A stretch of 64,000 nt of DNA, from assembly GCA_902794825.1 (NCBI GenBank), contig CADBIU010000027.1:16479-80478 (forward strand). Direction: 5' to 3'. Position numbers and translations under genes: made by a program. The notes beneath the pieces were generated by a model. The model was not told the origin of the DNA and made no database searches. It was given only the letters and a program-made list of their open reading frames with translations. The first letter of the stretch is position 1. Each line of letters opens with the position of its first letter. Shown here one piece after another: positions 36,823 through 46,600 of the stretch. The stretch comes from an uncultured Lachnospiraceae bacterium. GTDB taxonomy: Bacteria > Bacillota > Clostridia > Lachnospirales > Lachnospiraceae.

Positions 36823-38325
36823 ATGAAGACAGCGTATATTGGCGGTATTTTACTGGACGGCACAAAGGACATGGTGCCGCAGAAGGGGAAGACAGTCATT
36901 GTGGAGAACGGCAGGATCGCGGACATTATCTCCGCGGACGAGCTTGTGCCCTCAGGCTGCAGGATCGTGAATCTCAGGGGCTGCTATCTGATGCCCGGAC
37001 TGATCAATCTTCACGTACACCTCAACTCCGGCGGGAAGCCTTCCGGAAAGAAGAAAGCGCCGGAAGACTATGTGCGCCTTGCGCAGATCGCCGCTTCCAA
37101 TAAGATCGCCGGAGAGGGCGTGCGCGCGCTTATGCGGGGATACGCCAATACAGCGCTTCACAGCGGCGTGACCACGATCAGGACAGTCGGAGGAATTTCT
37201 GATTTTGACGGGAGACTGCGGGATGAGATCGAAAAGGGCTGCAAAGTAAGACTCAAGGCTGAGAAGGAAGGCACGAGCCGCACGAGCAGCCTGCCTGAGA
37301 CGATCCGGAAGGCGAGAACAGGCATGTCCAGAATTCCTGTGGGCGCTGCTGCCCCTGAAGGGATCGGCGCGCTGCTGCGCGGAGGCACGTCCGGCGAGAC
37401 AATGCCCGGTCCCAGGATCCTGACGAGCAATAAGGGAATCTCGGTGCCCGGCGGACATATGGCCGGATCGCTGGCTTACTCTGTTTCCACCCCCGAAGAG
37501 GCGGTACGGTGTGTGCGCAAGATCGCGGCGGAGCGACCTGACCTGATCAAGTTGATGATCACCGGCGGGATCATGGACGCGGAGAAAGAGGGCGAGCCCG
37601 GAGTTCTGAAGATGCCTCCGGAGATCATTGAGGCGGCCTGCAAGGAGGCTCACGACCGGAGACTCCCGGTGGCGGCCCATGTGGAGAGCACAGAGGGCGT
37701 TGTCGCCGCTCTCAGGGCGGGCGTTGACACGATCGAACACGGAGCAATGCCTACAGACGAGATGATGGAACTCTTCAAAGAGAAGGGATCTTCCCTTGTG
37801 ACAACGATCTCACCGGTCATTCCTCTGGCGCTGTTAGATACAGGTAAAACAAATGCGCGGTCTATGGACCGATACAATGCGGGGATCGTACTGCGCGGTA
37901 TCATTGAGTGCGCCAGAAGGGCGCTGAGGGAGGGAATTCTCGTAGGCTTGGGCACGGATACCGGCTGTCCCTATGTCACTCACTATGATATGTGGCGTGA
38001 ACTCTACTACTTCAATGCTTTCTGCGGCGTATCCGAAGCCTTTGCACTTTACAGCGCGACCCTTGGCAACGCGAAGATTGCCGGCATTGGCGCGGAGACG
38101 GGCAGTATTGAAGTTGGAAAGGCTGCTGATTTCCTTATCACAGCGGGCAATCCGCTGGAGAGCCTGCGCGCACTGAGAAAACCGAAAATGGTGGTCGCAA
38201 GAGGCGTGCTGATCAGAGAGCCTGTCATCAGGAAAAATGTGGAGATGGAACAGTCCCTGGACAGCCTGCTTCACTACGGATATGAAGATCTGGATGTTCT
38301 GCTCAGGAAAGGAACAGGCAGATGA
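36823..38325 (+). CDS. amidohydrolase family protein
   Basis: A 500-residue amidohydrolase. The N-terminal metal-binding NLHVHLNSG, the later AAHVESTEG and DTIEHGAMP histidines, and LGTDTGCP (final Asp) outline the metallo-dependent TIM barrel; composite beta-sandwich ends are seen at both termini (GCYLMPGLI, VGKAADFL). The closest family resemblance is imidazolonepropionase-like or aryldialkylphosphatase-related amidohydrolases. Substrate unknown. It overlaps the following cysteine-cluster gene by 4 nt. Confidence 0.85.
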   Translation: MKTAYIGGILLDGTKDMVPQKGKTVIVENGRIADIISADELVPSGCRIVNLRGCYLMPGLINLHVHLNSGGKPSGKKKAPEDYVRLAQIAASNKIAGEGVRALMRGYANTALHSGVTTIRTVGGISDFDGRLRDEIEKGCKVRLKAEKEGTSRTSSLPETIRKARTGMSRIPVGAAAPEGIGALLRGGTSGETMPGPRILTSNKGISVPGGHMAGSLAYSVSTPEEAVRCVRKIAAERPDLIKLMITGGIMDAEKEGEPGVLKMPPEIIEAACKEAHDRRLPVAAHVESTEGVVAALRAGVDTIEHGAMPTDEMMELFKEKGSSLVTTISPVIPLALLDTGKTNARSMDRYNAGIVLRGIIECARRALREGILVGLGTDTGCPYVTHYDMWRELYYFNAFCGVSEAFALYSATLGNAKIAGIGAETGSIEVGKAADFLITAGNPLESLRALRKPKMVVARGVLIREPVIRKNVEMEQSLDSLLHYGYEDLDVLLRKGTGR

Positions 38326-38984
38326 GCGAGAGGGCGGAAGGAACCCGGCGCAGACTCTATGGAGCCCAGGACATGGTCAGGATCTCCAGCAGTTCATGCG
38401 CGGGCTGCGGAGCTTGCTGCAGAGGGATGTCAGACACGATCGTTCCTGATCCCTATGACGTGTGGCAGATGGGCCTTATCACCGGGAAAACTTTTGAAGA
38501 GTTAATGGGAGCGGGCATTGACCTGCATGTGGAGGAAGGAGTGATCCTTCCTCACCTTATGATGAAGAAAGATACTGAGGGCTGTTACTTCCTGGGAGAG
38601 GACGGGAGATGTACGATCCACGCGTACCGGCCGGGCATTTGCAGGCTGTTCCCGCTGGGAAGGCAGTATGACGAAGAAAAGACCTCCTACTTCATCGTCC
38701 CGGAAGGGTGCGTGAAGGGAGGCCTGTCCAAAGTCAGGATCGACAAGTGGCTGGGAATTCCGGATCTGCCTGCCTATGAGGACTTCAAGTCCCGCTGGCA
38801 TTCTTTTATCCGAACACTCACGGCGAGAATCGCCGCGGAGCAGTCAGATGAGATTCGCAGAAACATCAATCTGTATTTTCTCCGGCTGTTTTTTGTGCAG
38901 CCTTACAATCAAAACCCGTCTGCGAGCACATTCTATGAGGATGTGTCAGACAGAATGAAAAGATTCGCGGACGCTGTGCTGTGA
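38322..38984 (+). CDS. YkgJ family cysteine-cluster protein
   Basis: A 220-residue protein with CAGCGACCRG near residue 27 and later CYFL, CTIHAYRPGICRLFPLG and a final EGC, the CxxCxxCC...C pattern of the YkgJ family (putative Zn or Fe-S binders). Function unknown. It is translationally coupled to the amidohydrolase (4-nt overlap), so may serve in its maturation or pathway; this is inference. Confidence 0.85.
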   Translation: MSERAEGTRRRLYGAQDMVRISSSSCAGCGACCRGMSDTIVPDPYDVWQMGLITGKTFEELMGAGIDLHVEEGVILPHLMMKKDTEGCYFLGEDGRCTIHAYRPGICRLFPLGRQYDEEKTSYFIVPEGCVKGGLSKVRIDKWLGIPDLPAYEDFKSRWHSFIRTLTARIAAEQSDEIRRNINLYFLRLFFVQPYNQNPSASTFYEDVSDRMKRFADAVL

Positions 38985-38986
38985 GG

Positions 38987-40156
38987 TCAGCGTTTGTCTA
39001 CATATTCCGCATTCATCACCGGCATGGTCATGGAGGAGCCGTCCATCATTCGGGCGCTCACTTCCCTGTACATGCCGTATATTTTGACCGGAACTCCCTC
39101 CGGAGGGAGCTGGCCGTGAAGTGTCTTGGTATAAGTGGCGCACAGTATGCCTGAGGTCAGGCCGAGGAAATCGCCGCTCATCTCAATGAAAACCTCGGTG
39201 CTTCCGTCCGTTCCGGGGCGGATCTCCGCGATGGTTCCCTCGACAACGACATTGGTGCCTGTGTACTTGGCAGGGTTGCGGTAAAGAGATGAGTAGCTTG
39301 CGGATATGCAGCCGGCCTTGAATTCCTCGGGGGTAGGCGTAGTGCAGGTGACCTCCAGCGTGCAGACGCTGTCCTCGTAATGGATCTCCAAAATATAGCG
39401 CTCTTTTGGCTCAAGAGTCACGGACTCCGCCAGCGTCCACTTATCCACTTCCTCAGAGGTGCGGTCCGCGTACTTGGCGGTTACCGTCAGGTCCTTGCAG
39501 CCGGTGGAGATCACTGTCCCCTCCTCGGTGCTCCCCTTGTAAGAAGCCGTCAGGCGGACGATCTCCCTGGTGGTGCACTGGATGGAGAGCGCGCAGGAGA
39601 ATCCCTCATATTCGATATTGACGGTCGTGATCTTTTCCTTCTCCAGTACGGAGGGGTTGGCGACCCGCCATCCGCTCTCAACGGGAGTCTTGTTTCCGTC
39701 CCGGATCGCGTAGACATGAATACCCGGATTGGTATCTGAGATCTGCGTTCCGGCGGACGTTTCGCCGTCGTACTCCGCGGTGATCGACTGGATCAGGCCG
39801 GAAGTGCACTGGACTTCGCATTGTGTGCTGGCTTTCTCATAAGTGATCGTGACAATGCTTACCTCAGCGTCTTGCAGCGTCTGAGGCTCCGCTATGGACC
39901 ATCCGGTGACTTTTTCGCTGTGGCCGTCCTTGAAATAGGCGGTCACGATAAACCCGGTGTTTTTGTCGTCAAGAACGACACCGGCCTTGGTATCCCCGGT
40001 GTATTCTGCCGTGATATGGTCGACGATCTTCCTCTTGGGCTTTGCGCCGATAACGATGGCGGTAATGACCGCGGCTGCCAGCAGCACTGCCGCAGCGATC
40101 AGAAAGCACTTGCGATGTTCTTCCCAAAAGGTATTATTGCCCTTGTCTTTATTCAT
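38987..40156 (-). CDS. membrane-anchored protein with tandem Ig-like repeats
   Basis: A 389-residue protein. A short charged start is followed by one membrane helix (about residues 17-36), leaving the rest outside. Three repeats of about 75-80 residues (beginning ITAEYTGDTKAG, ITAEYDGETSAG and LTASYKGSTEEG, each ending in a C-x(n)-V/S-CT pair) resemble bacterial Ig-like folds, each with two cysteines probably forming a disulphide. The C-terminal 110 residues (YTGTNVVVEGTIAEI) look like an OB-fold. It is convergent with the YkgJ gene, 2 nt apart. GAGGTGG precedes the ATG. Function unknown. Confidence 0.7.
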   Translation of the reverse strand: MNKDKGNNTFWEEHRKCFLIAAAVLLAAAVITAIVIGAKPKRKIVDHITAEYTGDTKAGVVLDDKNTGFIVTAYFKDGHSEKVTGWSIAEPQTLQDAEVSIVTITYEKASTQCEVQCTSGLIQSITAEYDGETSAGTQISDTNPGIHVYAIRDGNKTPVESGWRVANPSVLEKEKITTVNIEYEGFSCALSIQCTTREIVRLTASYKGSTEEGTVISTGCKDLTVTAKYADRTSEEVDKWTLAESVTLEPKERYILEIHYEDSVCTLEVTCTTPTPEEFKAGCISASYSSLYRNPAKYTGTNVVVEGTIAEIRPGTDGSTEVFIEMSGDFLGLTSGILCATYTKTLHGQLPPEGVPVKIYGMYREVSARMMDGSSMTMPVMNAEYVDKR

Positions 40157-40289
40157 CTATCCACCTCGCTTATCATTTCTGTGGGGTGTGTACAATTCCA
40201 ATACTAATAACGGCAAAATATAATCTGCATTACGTTCGCTCAAATCCGCATTTCGTTCCTTTATATATAATATTATATCGATTTAAGTC

Positions 40290-40318
40290 TTGACATAAAA
40301 GCATTACAGGCATAACAT
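40290..40318 (+). promoter_or_regulatory. promoter of the metal-efflux operon
   Basis: TTGACA, 17-nt spacer, TAACAT, with the predicted start site inside the palindromic operator that follows. Confidence 0.8.
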
Positions 40319-40321
40319 ATA

Positions 40322-40355
40322 GACAAACATATGAATAAATGTTCAAATGTTTGTC
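40322..40355. promoter_or_regulatory. ArsR/SmtB-type operator
   Basis: A 34-bp imperfect palindrome. Outer arms GACAAACAT and ATGTTTGTC are perfect; the centre TGAATAAATGTTCA is the TGAA...TTCA core recognised by ArsR-family metal sensors. It spans the transcription start, so bound repressor would block initiation. Confidence 0.75.
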
Positions 40356-40391
40356 GTAAGCGTTGAAGAATCAGGAGATTTGAAAACAGTA

Positions 40392-40769
40392 ATGGAAAGA
40401 ACAAGAATTTACGCCGCGGCGGAGGCGCCGTGCTGTGACGAAAAAGAGGTGCACGAGGACAAGGTCCGCTTTGTCAACGAGAACATGCCCTCAGAGGATG
40501 ATCTCTACGATCTTGCGGAACTGTTCAAGGCGTTCGGCGATTCCACGAGAATACGCATACTGTTCGCGCTCTTCGAGGCGGATATCTGCGTGTGTGATCT
40601 GGCGGAGTCGCTTAACATGACACAGTCCGCGATCTCGCATCAGCTGCGCCTGCTCAAACAGGCGGGACTCGTAAACGGACGCCGGGAAGGCAAGCAGATC
40701 ATCTATTACCTGGCGGATGAACACGTAAGGACTATCATCTCGATGGGATTGGAACACATCAACGAATAA
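40392..40769 (+). CDS. ArsR/SmtB family metal-responsive repressor (CadC-like)
   Basis: A 125-residue winged-HTH repressor: LFKAFGDSTRIRILFALFE, then the metal-binding helix motif ICVCDLAE, recognition helix TQSAISHQLRLLKQAGLV, and wing GRREGKQIIYYLADE. The CxC pair plus N-terminal Cys-Cys-Asp-Glu indicates Cd/Pb/Zn sensing of the CadC type. The frame is open to 40347, but that ATG lies in the operator; ATG 40392 is preferred, although AGGAG is 15 nt away. Represses the HMA protein and P-type ATPase behind it. Confidence 0.88.
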   Translation: MERTRIYAAAEAPCCDEKEVHEDKVRFVNENMPSEDDLYDLAELFKAFGDSTRIRILFALFEADICVCDLAESLNMTQSAISHQLRLLKQAGLVNGRREGKQIIYYLADEHVRTIISMGLEHINE

Positions 40770-40770
40770 A

Positions 40771-40802
40771 GATCATGCGCTCAAAACGAGGAGCGCGTGA
40801 TC
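40771..40802 (+). other. hairpin between arsR and the HMA gene
   Basis: GATCATGCGCTC and GAGCGCGTGATC are nearly complementary with a 7-nt loop and no T run, so it is more likely a processing or stability hairpin than a terminator. Confidence 0.5.
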
Positions 40803-40844
40803 AGGAGCTGCGCCGGAGGCGCATCTGCAAAAAAGGAGACAATT

Positions 40845-41063
40845 ATGAAAAAGACTTACAAGATCGATGTGGACTGCGCGAACTGCGCGAACAAGATGGA
40901 GCAGGCGGCGAAGAAGACAGAGGGCGTCAAGGACGCGACCGTCAATTTCATGGCGCTGAAGATGAAGGTGGAGTTCGAGGACGGCGCAGAGCCCGCCGCA
41001 GTGATGCAGGAAGTGCGCAGGAACTGCAAGATCGTCGAGGATGACTGCGAGATCTTCCTGTAA
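40845..41063 (+). CDS. heavy-metal-associated (HMA) domain protein
   Basis: A 72-residue free-standing HMA domain. The metal site is Cys11-x-x-Cys14 in VDCANCANK. Such proteins pass soft or divalent metals to a P1B ATPase; in most ZntA/CadA proteins this domain is fused at the ATPase N-terminus, which here lacks it. AAAGGAG lies 7 nt before the ATG. Confidence 0.88.
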   Translation: MKKTYKIDVDCANCANKMEQAAKKTEGVKDATVNFMALKMKVEFEDGAEPAAVMQEVRRNCKIVEDDCEIFL

Positions 41064-41100
41064 AGAGGCGTGACGGAGGCTCCTCAAGGAGATGATAAAA

Positions 41101-43050
41101 GTGACTAAACTGACAGAAAATCTGAATAAAAAACAGAAGAACCTGCTGCTGCGCATCATCGCGGCAGCAGTTATGCTTGTCATATTGTTTATTTTGCCGC
41201 TGGATGACTATCCAATTGTGCGGTTCCTTCTCTTCCTGATCCCGTATTTCACCGTGGGATATGACATCCTGCGCAAGGCTTTTAAGGGAATCCTGAACCA
41301 TCAGGTCTTTGATGAGTGTTTTCTTATGGCGGTGGCTACCATCGGCGCGATGATCCTGGGAGAATATACCGAGGGCGTGGCGGTCATGCTGTTCTATCAG
41401 ATCGGAGAGCTGTTTCAGAGTATTGCCGTCGGCAAGAGCAGACGCAGCATCAGCGATCTGATGGATATCCGCCCTGACTACGCAAACCTCGAGCAGGACG
41501 GAGAAGTGGAGAAGGTAGATCCCGATGAGGTCGAAGTCGGCAGTATCATCGTGATCCGGCCGGGCGAGAAGGTTCCGATCGACGGGATAGTTGTAGAGGG
41601 AAATTCCTCACTCAATACCAGTGCCCTGACCGGCGAGAGTCTTCCCAGAGACGTCAAGCCGGGCGATGAGATCATCAGCGGCTCTGTAAATATGAGCGGC
41701 CTGCTGCGCGTCGAGACTACCAAAGAATTCGACGAATCCACCGCCTCCAAGATACTGGAACTGGTGGAGAACGCGGGCGAGCGCAAGGCCAAGTCCGAGC
41801 AGTTCATCACCAAATTCGCGAGATGGTATACGCCTGCGGTGTGCTACAGCGCGCTGGCTCTTGCGATTCTCGGGCCGGTAATCAATGTTTTGGCCTTTCA
41901 TAAGGCATCTGACTGGGCGCTTTGGTCAGACTGGATCTACAGGGCGCTCACCTTCCTGGTCATCAGCTGCCCCTGCGCGATCGTAGTCAGTGTTCCGCTG
42001 TCCTTCTTCGGCGGGATCGGCGGCGCGAGCAGCGAGGGAATCCTGATCAAGGGTTCCAATTTCATGGAGACCCTGGCCAATGTCAAATACCTGGTCATGG
42101 ACAAGACCGGAACCATTACCAAAGGCAATTTCGAGGTTACGGCGGTCCACGATGGGCGGGACCAAAACATAGACTCAGCAGAAATCTTAGAACTCGCCGC
42201 ATTGGCAGAGTGCCACTCCTCACACCCCATAGCCTCGAGCATCCGGCGCGCGTATGAAGCAGGCGGCGTAGAACTGGACAAGAGCCGGGTGGCGGATGTG
42301 CAGGAAGTCAGCGGCAAGGGCGTGATCGCAGTTGTCGACGGGATACAGGTTGCAGCAGGAAATCTCAAACTGATGCGTCAACTGAACATCGAATGTGAAG
42401 CCTGCCACCATGTGGGGACCATTGTATATGTGGCGAAGGGAGCTGTGGATGGCCCGCTTTCCTACATCGGCCATGTAGTCATCTCCGACGAGATTAAGCC
42501 GACTTCCGCGGAAGCCATCAGTGCATTGAAGAAGGCAGGCGTTGTGAAGACAGTCATGCTGACCGGCGATATCACTTCTATGGCGGAAAGCGTGGCGAAA
42601 GAAGTGGGCCTTGATGAGGTGCATGCGGAGCTCCTGCCGGAAGACAAAGTGACGCATGTGGAGAAGCTCATTGCTGAGAAGAACGCGCAGGCAGGTCCCG
42701 GCGCCGCGCTTGCCTTTGTCGGCGACGGCATCAACGATGCGCCTGTCCTCGCTATTGCTGACCTGGGTATAGCGATGGGAGCCCTTGGCTCCGACGCGGC
42801 TATTGAGGCGGCAGATGTCGTCCTTATGGATGACGATCCGGCGAAGATCGTCAAGGCGATCCGCATTGCGCGCAAGTGCATCCGTATCGTCAACGAGAAT
42901 ATCTGGTTCGCCATCGGCGTGAAGTTCCTGTGCCTGATCCTCGGCGCACTTGGAATCGCGAATATGTGGCTCGCGATCTTCGCGGACGTGGGCGTCATGG
43001 TGCTCTGCGTGCTGAACGCGGTAAGGGCGCTGTTTGTGAAGAATGTGTAA
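41101..43050 (+). CDS. P1B-type heavy-metal ATPase (Zn/Cd/Pb efflux)
   Basis: A 649-residue P-type ATPase. TGESLP in the actuator domain, Cys290-Pro-Cys292 in the metal-channel helix, phosphorylated Asp334 in DKTGT, SSHPIAS in the N-domain and GDGINDAP at the hinge are all present. CPC and the ArsR partner point to Zn/Cd/Pb export. It lacks an N-terminal HMA domain. The GTG at 41101 has AAGGAG 9 nt upstream; an ATG at 41092 overlaps that site. Confidence 0.9.
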   Translation: MTKLTENLNKKQKNLLLRIIAAAVMLVILFILPLDDYPIVRFLLFLIPYFTVGYDILRKAFKGILNHQVFDECFLMAVATIGAMILGEYTEGVAVMLFYQIGELFQSIAVGKSRRSISDLMDIRPDYANLEQDGEVEKVDPDEVEVGSIIVIRPGEKVPIDGIVVEGNSSLNTSALTGESLPRDVKPGDEIISGSVNMSGLLRVETTKEFDESTASKILELVENAGERKAKSEQFITKFARWYTPAVCYSALALAILGPVINVLAFHKASDWALWSDWIYRALTFLVISCPCAIVVSVPLSFFGGIGGASSEGILIKGSNFMETLANVKYLVMDKTGTITKGNFEVTAVHDGRDQNIDSAEILELAALAECHSSHPIASSIRRAYEAGGVELDKSRVADVQEVSGKGVIAVVDGIQVAAGNLKLMRQLNIECEACHHVGTIVYVAKGAVDGPLSYIGHVVISDEIKPTSAEAISALKKAGVVKTVMLTGDITSMAESVAKEVGLDEVHAELLPEDKVTHVEKLIAEKNAQAGPGAALAFVGDGINDAPVLAIADLGIAMGALGSDAAIEAADVVLMDDDPAKIVKAIRIARKCIRIVNENIWFAIGVKFLCLILGALGIANMWLAIFADVGVMVLCVLNAVRALFVKNV

Positions 43051-43146
43051 TATCTGATTTTATAGAAAGGCTGTCGCAAGATGATCAGCGGCCCGGCGGG
43101 GCGGTTTGTCGGCTTGCGGGGGCCTTTTTTGTGGGTTTTGGCAGGC

Positions 43147-43203
43147 TTTTTGGCTTGGTGCGCGGAGGCGGGGCAGAGTTTTTGGCTTGCTGCGCGGAGG
43201 CGG
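43147..43203 (+). repeat. tandem direct repeat
   Basis: Two 25-bp copies (43147-43171 and 43179-43203) differ at one base, period 32 bp. They lie in the gene-free stretch 43051-43653, rich in G and T runs. Confidence 0.7.
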
Positions 43204-43267
43204 CCCAACCTTTGGGGGGGATTTTTGAAATCGGATGGTGCGATTTTAGCTTGTTTTCGAGAGAAGG

Positions 43268-43545
43268 CCCATCCACTCGAAGCTTTTTAAAAAACTGATG
43301 GTGAGAAAGAAGCCATCTTCAGTGAAAGTACCCATCCTCGGACAAGTCTTTGAAAATCGGATGGAGAAGCACCCCTTCCTCGAGCAGGTCTTTTAAGATT
43401 TCGATGGAGAGAACTAGATTTCTTGCGTGGTAGTACCCCCTCCATGAACAAGATTTTAAAATCCGGATGGGGTTTGTGAATTCTAACGAGGCGGTTGAGC
43501 CTCCGGAGGCTCCATCCGATATGAAAAATATTCAAGAAGGATGGA
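43268..43545 (+). repeat. array of five degenerate hairpin repeats
   Basis: Five imperfect palindromes of 32-37 bp with the layout CCATCC-CTCGAACAAG-TCTTTTAAAATC-GGATGG: 43268-43302, 43331-43364, 43376-43407, 43436-43472 and 43511-43545; a half copy is at 43224-43243. Spacing is irregular (45-75 bp), loops contain TTTTAAAA. It has neither identical repeats nor uniform spacers, so is not CRISPR. It may be decayed REP-like hairpins or binding sites ahead of the subtilase. Confidence 0.6.
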
Positions 43546-43653
43546 TTGCCAAGGCAGCGCTATTCTCAAGGCAGTTCTATCAAATGAAAAACGAGCAGGA
43601 AAAGATGATATAATAAATGCATTACTATCAAATTTCACCGGAGAAATAAAATC

Positions 43654-46600
43654 ATGAAAAAAACATTTATCGCCCTGGCCATGTGTGTGACCTTGGCCTT
43701 TTCATCAAATAGCACCGCCCTTGCGGCCTGCGAATGGAGCGCATCCGCTTCCACAACTGACGAGCAGAAATTGTATGTCGAAGGGGAAGCTCTTGCGATC
43801 GTGAGAGGAGATGTGCAGTTGCAAAGTCCGGGAAAGGCTGAGCGCATCGCGCAGGTCAGCGCAGAGGCTATTGAAGATGCCATCGGGGACTGGAACAGCA
43901 GTGGATATGACGCGTACCGAACAAATATAGCTCTGCCAAAAGCAATCTTGACAAAAGAAAGCGGGCGGCAGTTCGCAGAAGATGAGACCTTCGCGATCTG
44001 GAGCGTCAGCGACCGTAATCAGACGACAGAAGAGATTCTGCAAGAGCTTCGGACCAATCCTGACGTGATCGCTGCGGAGCCGAATTACATTGCTTATGCG
44101 GCGAACGAAGAGGCGGCAGAAGCGGTGGAAGCAGAGCCTGAAGAAGCGGCAGAGGAGGCGGAAGCGGAGACGGAAGAAGCAGAAACCGCAGATCCTGAAG
44201 AGGAAAGCCCGGAAGAAGATAATTCAGAAGCCGACAACACCGAACCCACAGTAACCAAGGGAGATCTCTCCCCCATGCAATGGTCAAACGGGAGCCCCGG
44301 CTCGGAATCACCCGCGATCTATACCACCCCTCTCTCACCGACCGCCGGCTACACTATGGAGGTGCCCGGCTGGCAGGAAGGGCGTACGAACCCGAATGCC
44401 CCTGTAAACGCGGGAGGCACGATCTGTATTATGGATACCGGCGTTGATACGGATCACCCTGATCTGCAAGGTGTGCTCTACGAGTTTACACCGGAGCAGC
44501 AGGCCAAGTATGGATGCGGCAAGTACGGCTATAACGCCAGCGGCGACGGCCGGCCGGAAAATGAGCAGAAAGCGACTGATTCCCACGGCACGCATGTGGC
44601 GGGCATTATTGCCGCGAACTGGAACGGTGAAGGAACATCCGGCATTGCTAATGGCGTCAAAATATTCTCGGTCAACGTATTTGGCGGAAACGGGACGGAG
44701 CAGGATATTAAATCCAACGTCAAAGGCTTCCAGTTTCTTTTGGATGTGGCGCAGGAAGTCAATCTCAAGGCTGTCAACTGCTCCTGGGGCACGGCGCAGC
44801 CAATATTCATTCTCTCCGTCATGATGGATGAGCTGGGACGCAAGGGCGTCAACACCGTCATTGCTTCAGGAAATCGATACTGCGATCTGGATGATTCTAT
44901 CGACCTGGGCAGTATGACCAACAGTGAATACGTGATCGTCGTGGATGCCGCGTCTATGGATGGAAAGATGACGGATTTTTCATGCTGGGGCCAGGGCACG
45001 ACTGATGTTTTTGCGCCGGGCGGCGGGATCTTCTCCTCCGTGACGCAGATCATTCGGGAGGATCTGATGGGCGAGGTCTACAGCTATCAGGACAACACGC
45101 GCTTTATTCCCGAAGTGACGCCCGAGGAACATCTGCTGTCCGGGATCGAGCGCTTTGACTTAGAAGAGCCGGGCGTGCGCTTTTTTGACTCAAATCCGGC
45201 GCTGAGCGGGGAGGCCAAAGAGATCGGAGAGATCAATACAGCAAACGGCTTCGACGATAAACGGGCAGCGGCCATTCGCCTTTCTGATCTTAAAAAGGAG
45301 GCGCAGAGGGAACACGCGGGCTTCTCTGCGATTAACGGATATGTATATATGGCGATCCCGGTGTCTTCCGGGGAAAACGTCGAGTGGATCGGTGTCAAAA
45401 CAGCGATGAGCGACGGCTTCAAACCTAACGGCGGGATCGATTCGGTCACTTGCAAAGGCGCGGACGGCGAGCCGGTCGAGATCGACTGCCTGTGTTCGGG
45501 CGCGCTGAAGAAGGGTTATGAGACAGGTGCCTTCAGCAATATTTATCAGTGTCAGTGGGCACAGCTCAGCTTCAATGTAAAGGGCTTTATCGATGCGTCG
45601 AACGAGCTCCATGAAATGCTTCAGAAGGGCATGGAACAGGAGAAGATAAATAACCTCGGGATTGCCGATTACCAGGGACAGACTTATCTGATCGCGCGGA
45701 TCGGGATCGGTCATGTCGCAAAGGACAGCCAATCATATGAGTGCACACAGGATACCACTCTCTATTTTGACAATGCGGCAGCTGGCGATGCAGATGCTTA
45801 TACGGGCTCCTATATGTTCATGTCCGGCACATCGATGGCGGCGCCGGCGGTGACCGGGTGCCTTGGTGTGATCGCGAAGGATGAGCCCGCGAATGCTTCG
45901 CTTTCGGAGGAAGAACTCATGGAAGCGGCGCGCGGAAGAGCTGCCAAACTTCTTGCAGCAGTTGACTATGACGAAGCTCTCTCCGGGCTCTGCAGCACCG
46001 GCGGAAGGGTCAACCTGCACGGACAGACGGACTTTGCCCGCAAGGCACCTTTGATCAGCAAAGCACAGGTGGAGGACCGGGGGCTGGAGCTGTCGGGATG
46101 GTATTTTGGCGAGGAAGGAACTCTGGCAATAGACGGCGTAGAAATCGAAACGCAGACGTGGCAGGACAATGTAATCACGGCAGATATCCGCGCACTTCCC
46201 AACGGATTGCATGTGGCGGCGGTCACAAATGCGGACGGCGCGGTGAACCGGGCAGTGTTCAGTACTTCCTCTCAGGACGCGGAGGGCCGCATGCTCTTTG
46301 AAAGATCCCACAGCGTTCCTGTTCTCTATCCCGCGTTTATCGCGGACCAAAGCCACCGTATCTACGGACCGATGGCGATAAGCGGCGGAAAGATCTACAC
46401 GATGACGAATACGGCCAAGTACAAAATAGTGCAGGCAATATGGAGTTATGATATCGAGCAGGACAGCTGGGAGCGGCTTCCATTGCCCGAAGGATGCGAT
46501 CCGCAGTCGATCAGAGACGGGGACTTTGCTTCTCTGCGTGACAGACTATACCTGTATGGCATACACCTTTCAACAGATGAATCCGGATTAAACGTGAGCA

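Noticed and set aside
43268-43545. Possible CRISPR array
   Set aside because: Repeats are palindromic, degenerate and irregularly spaced, with no cas genes in the window.
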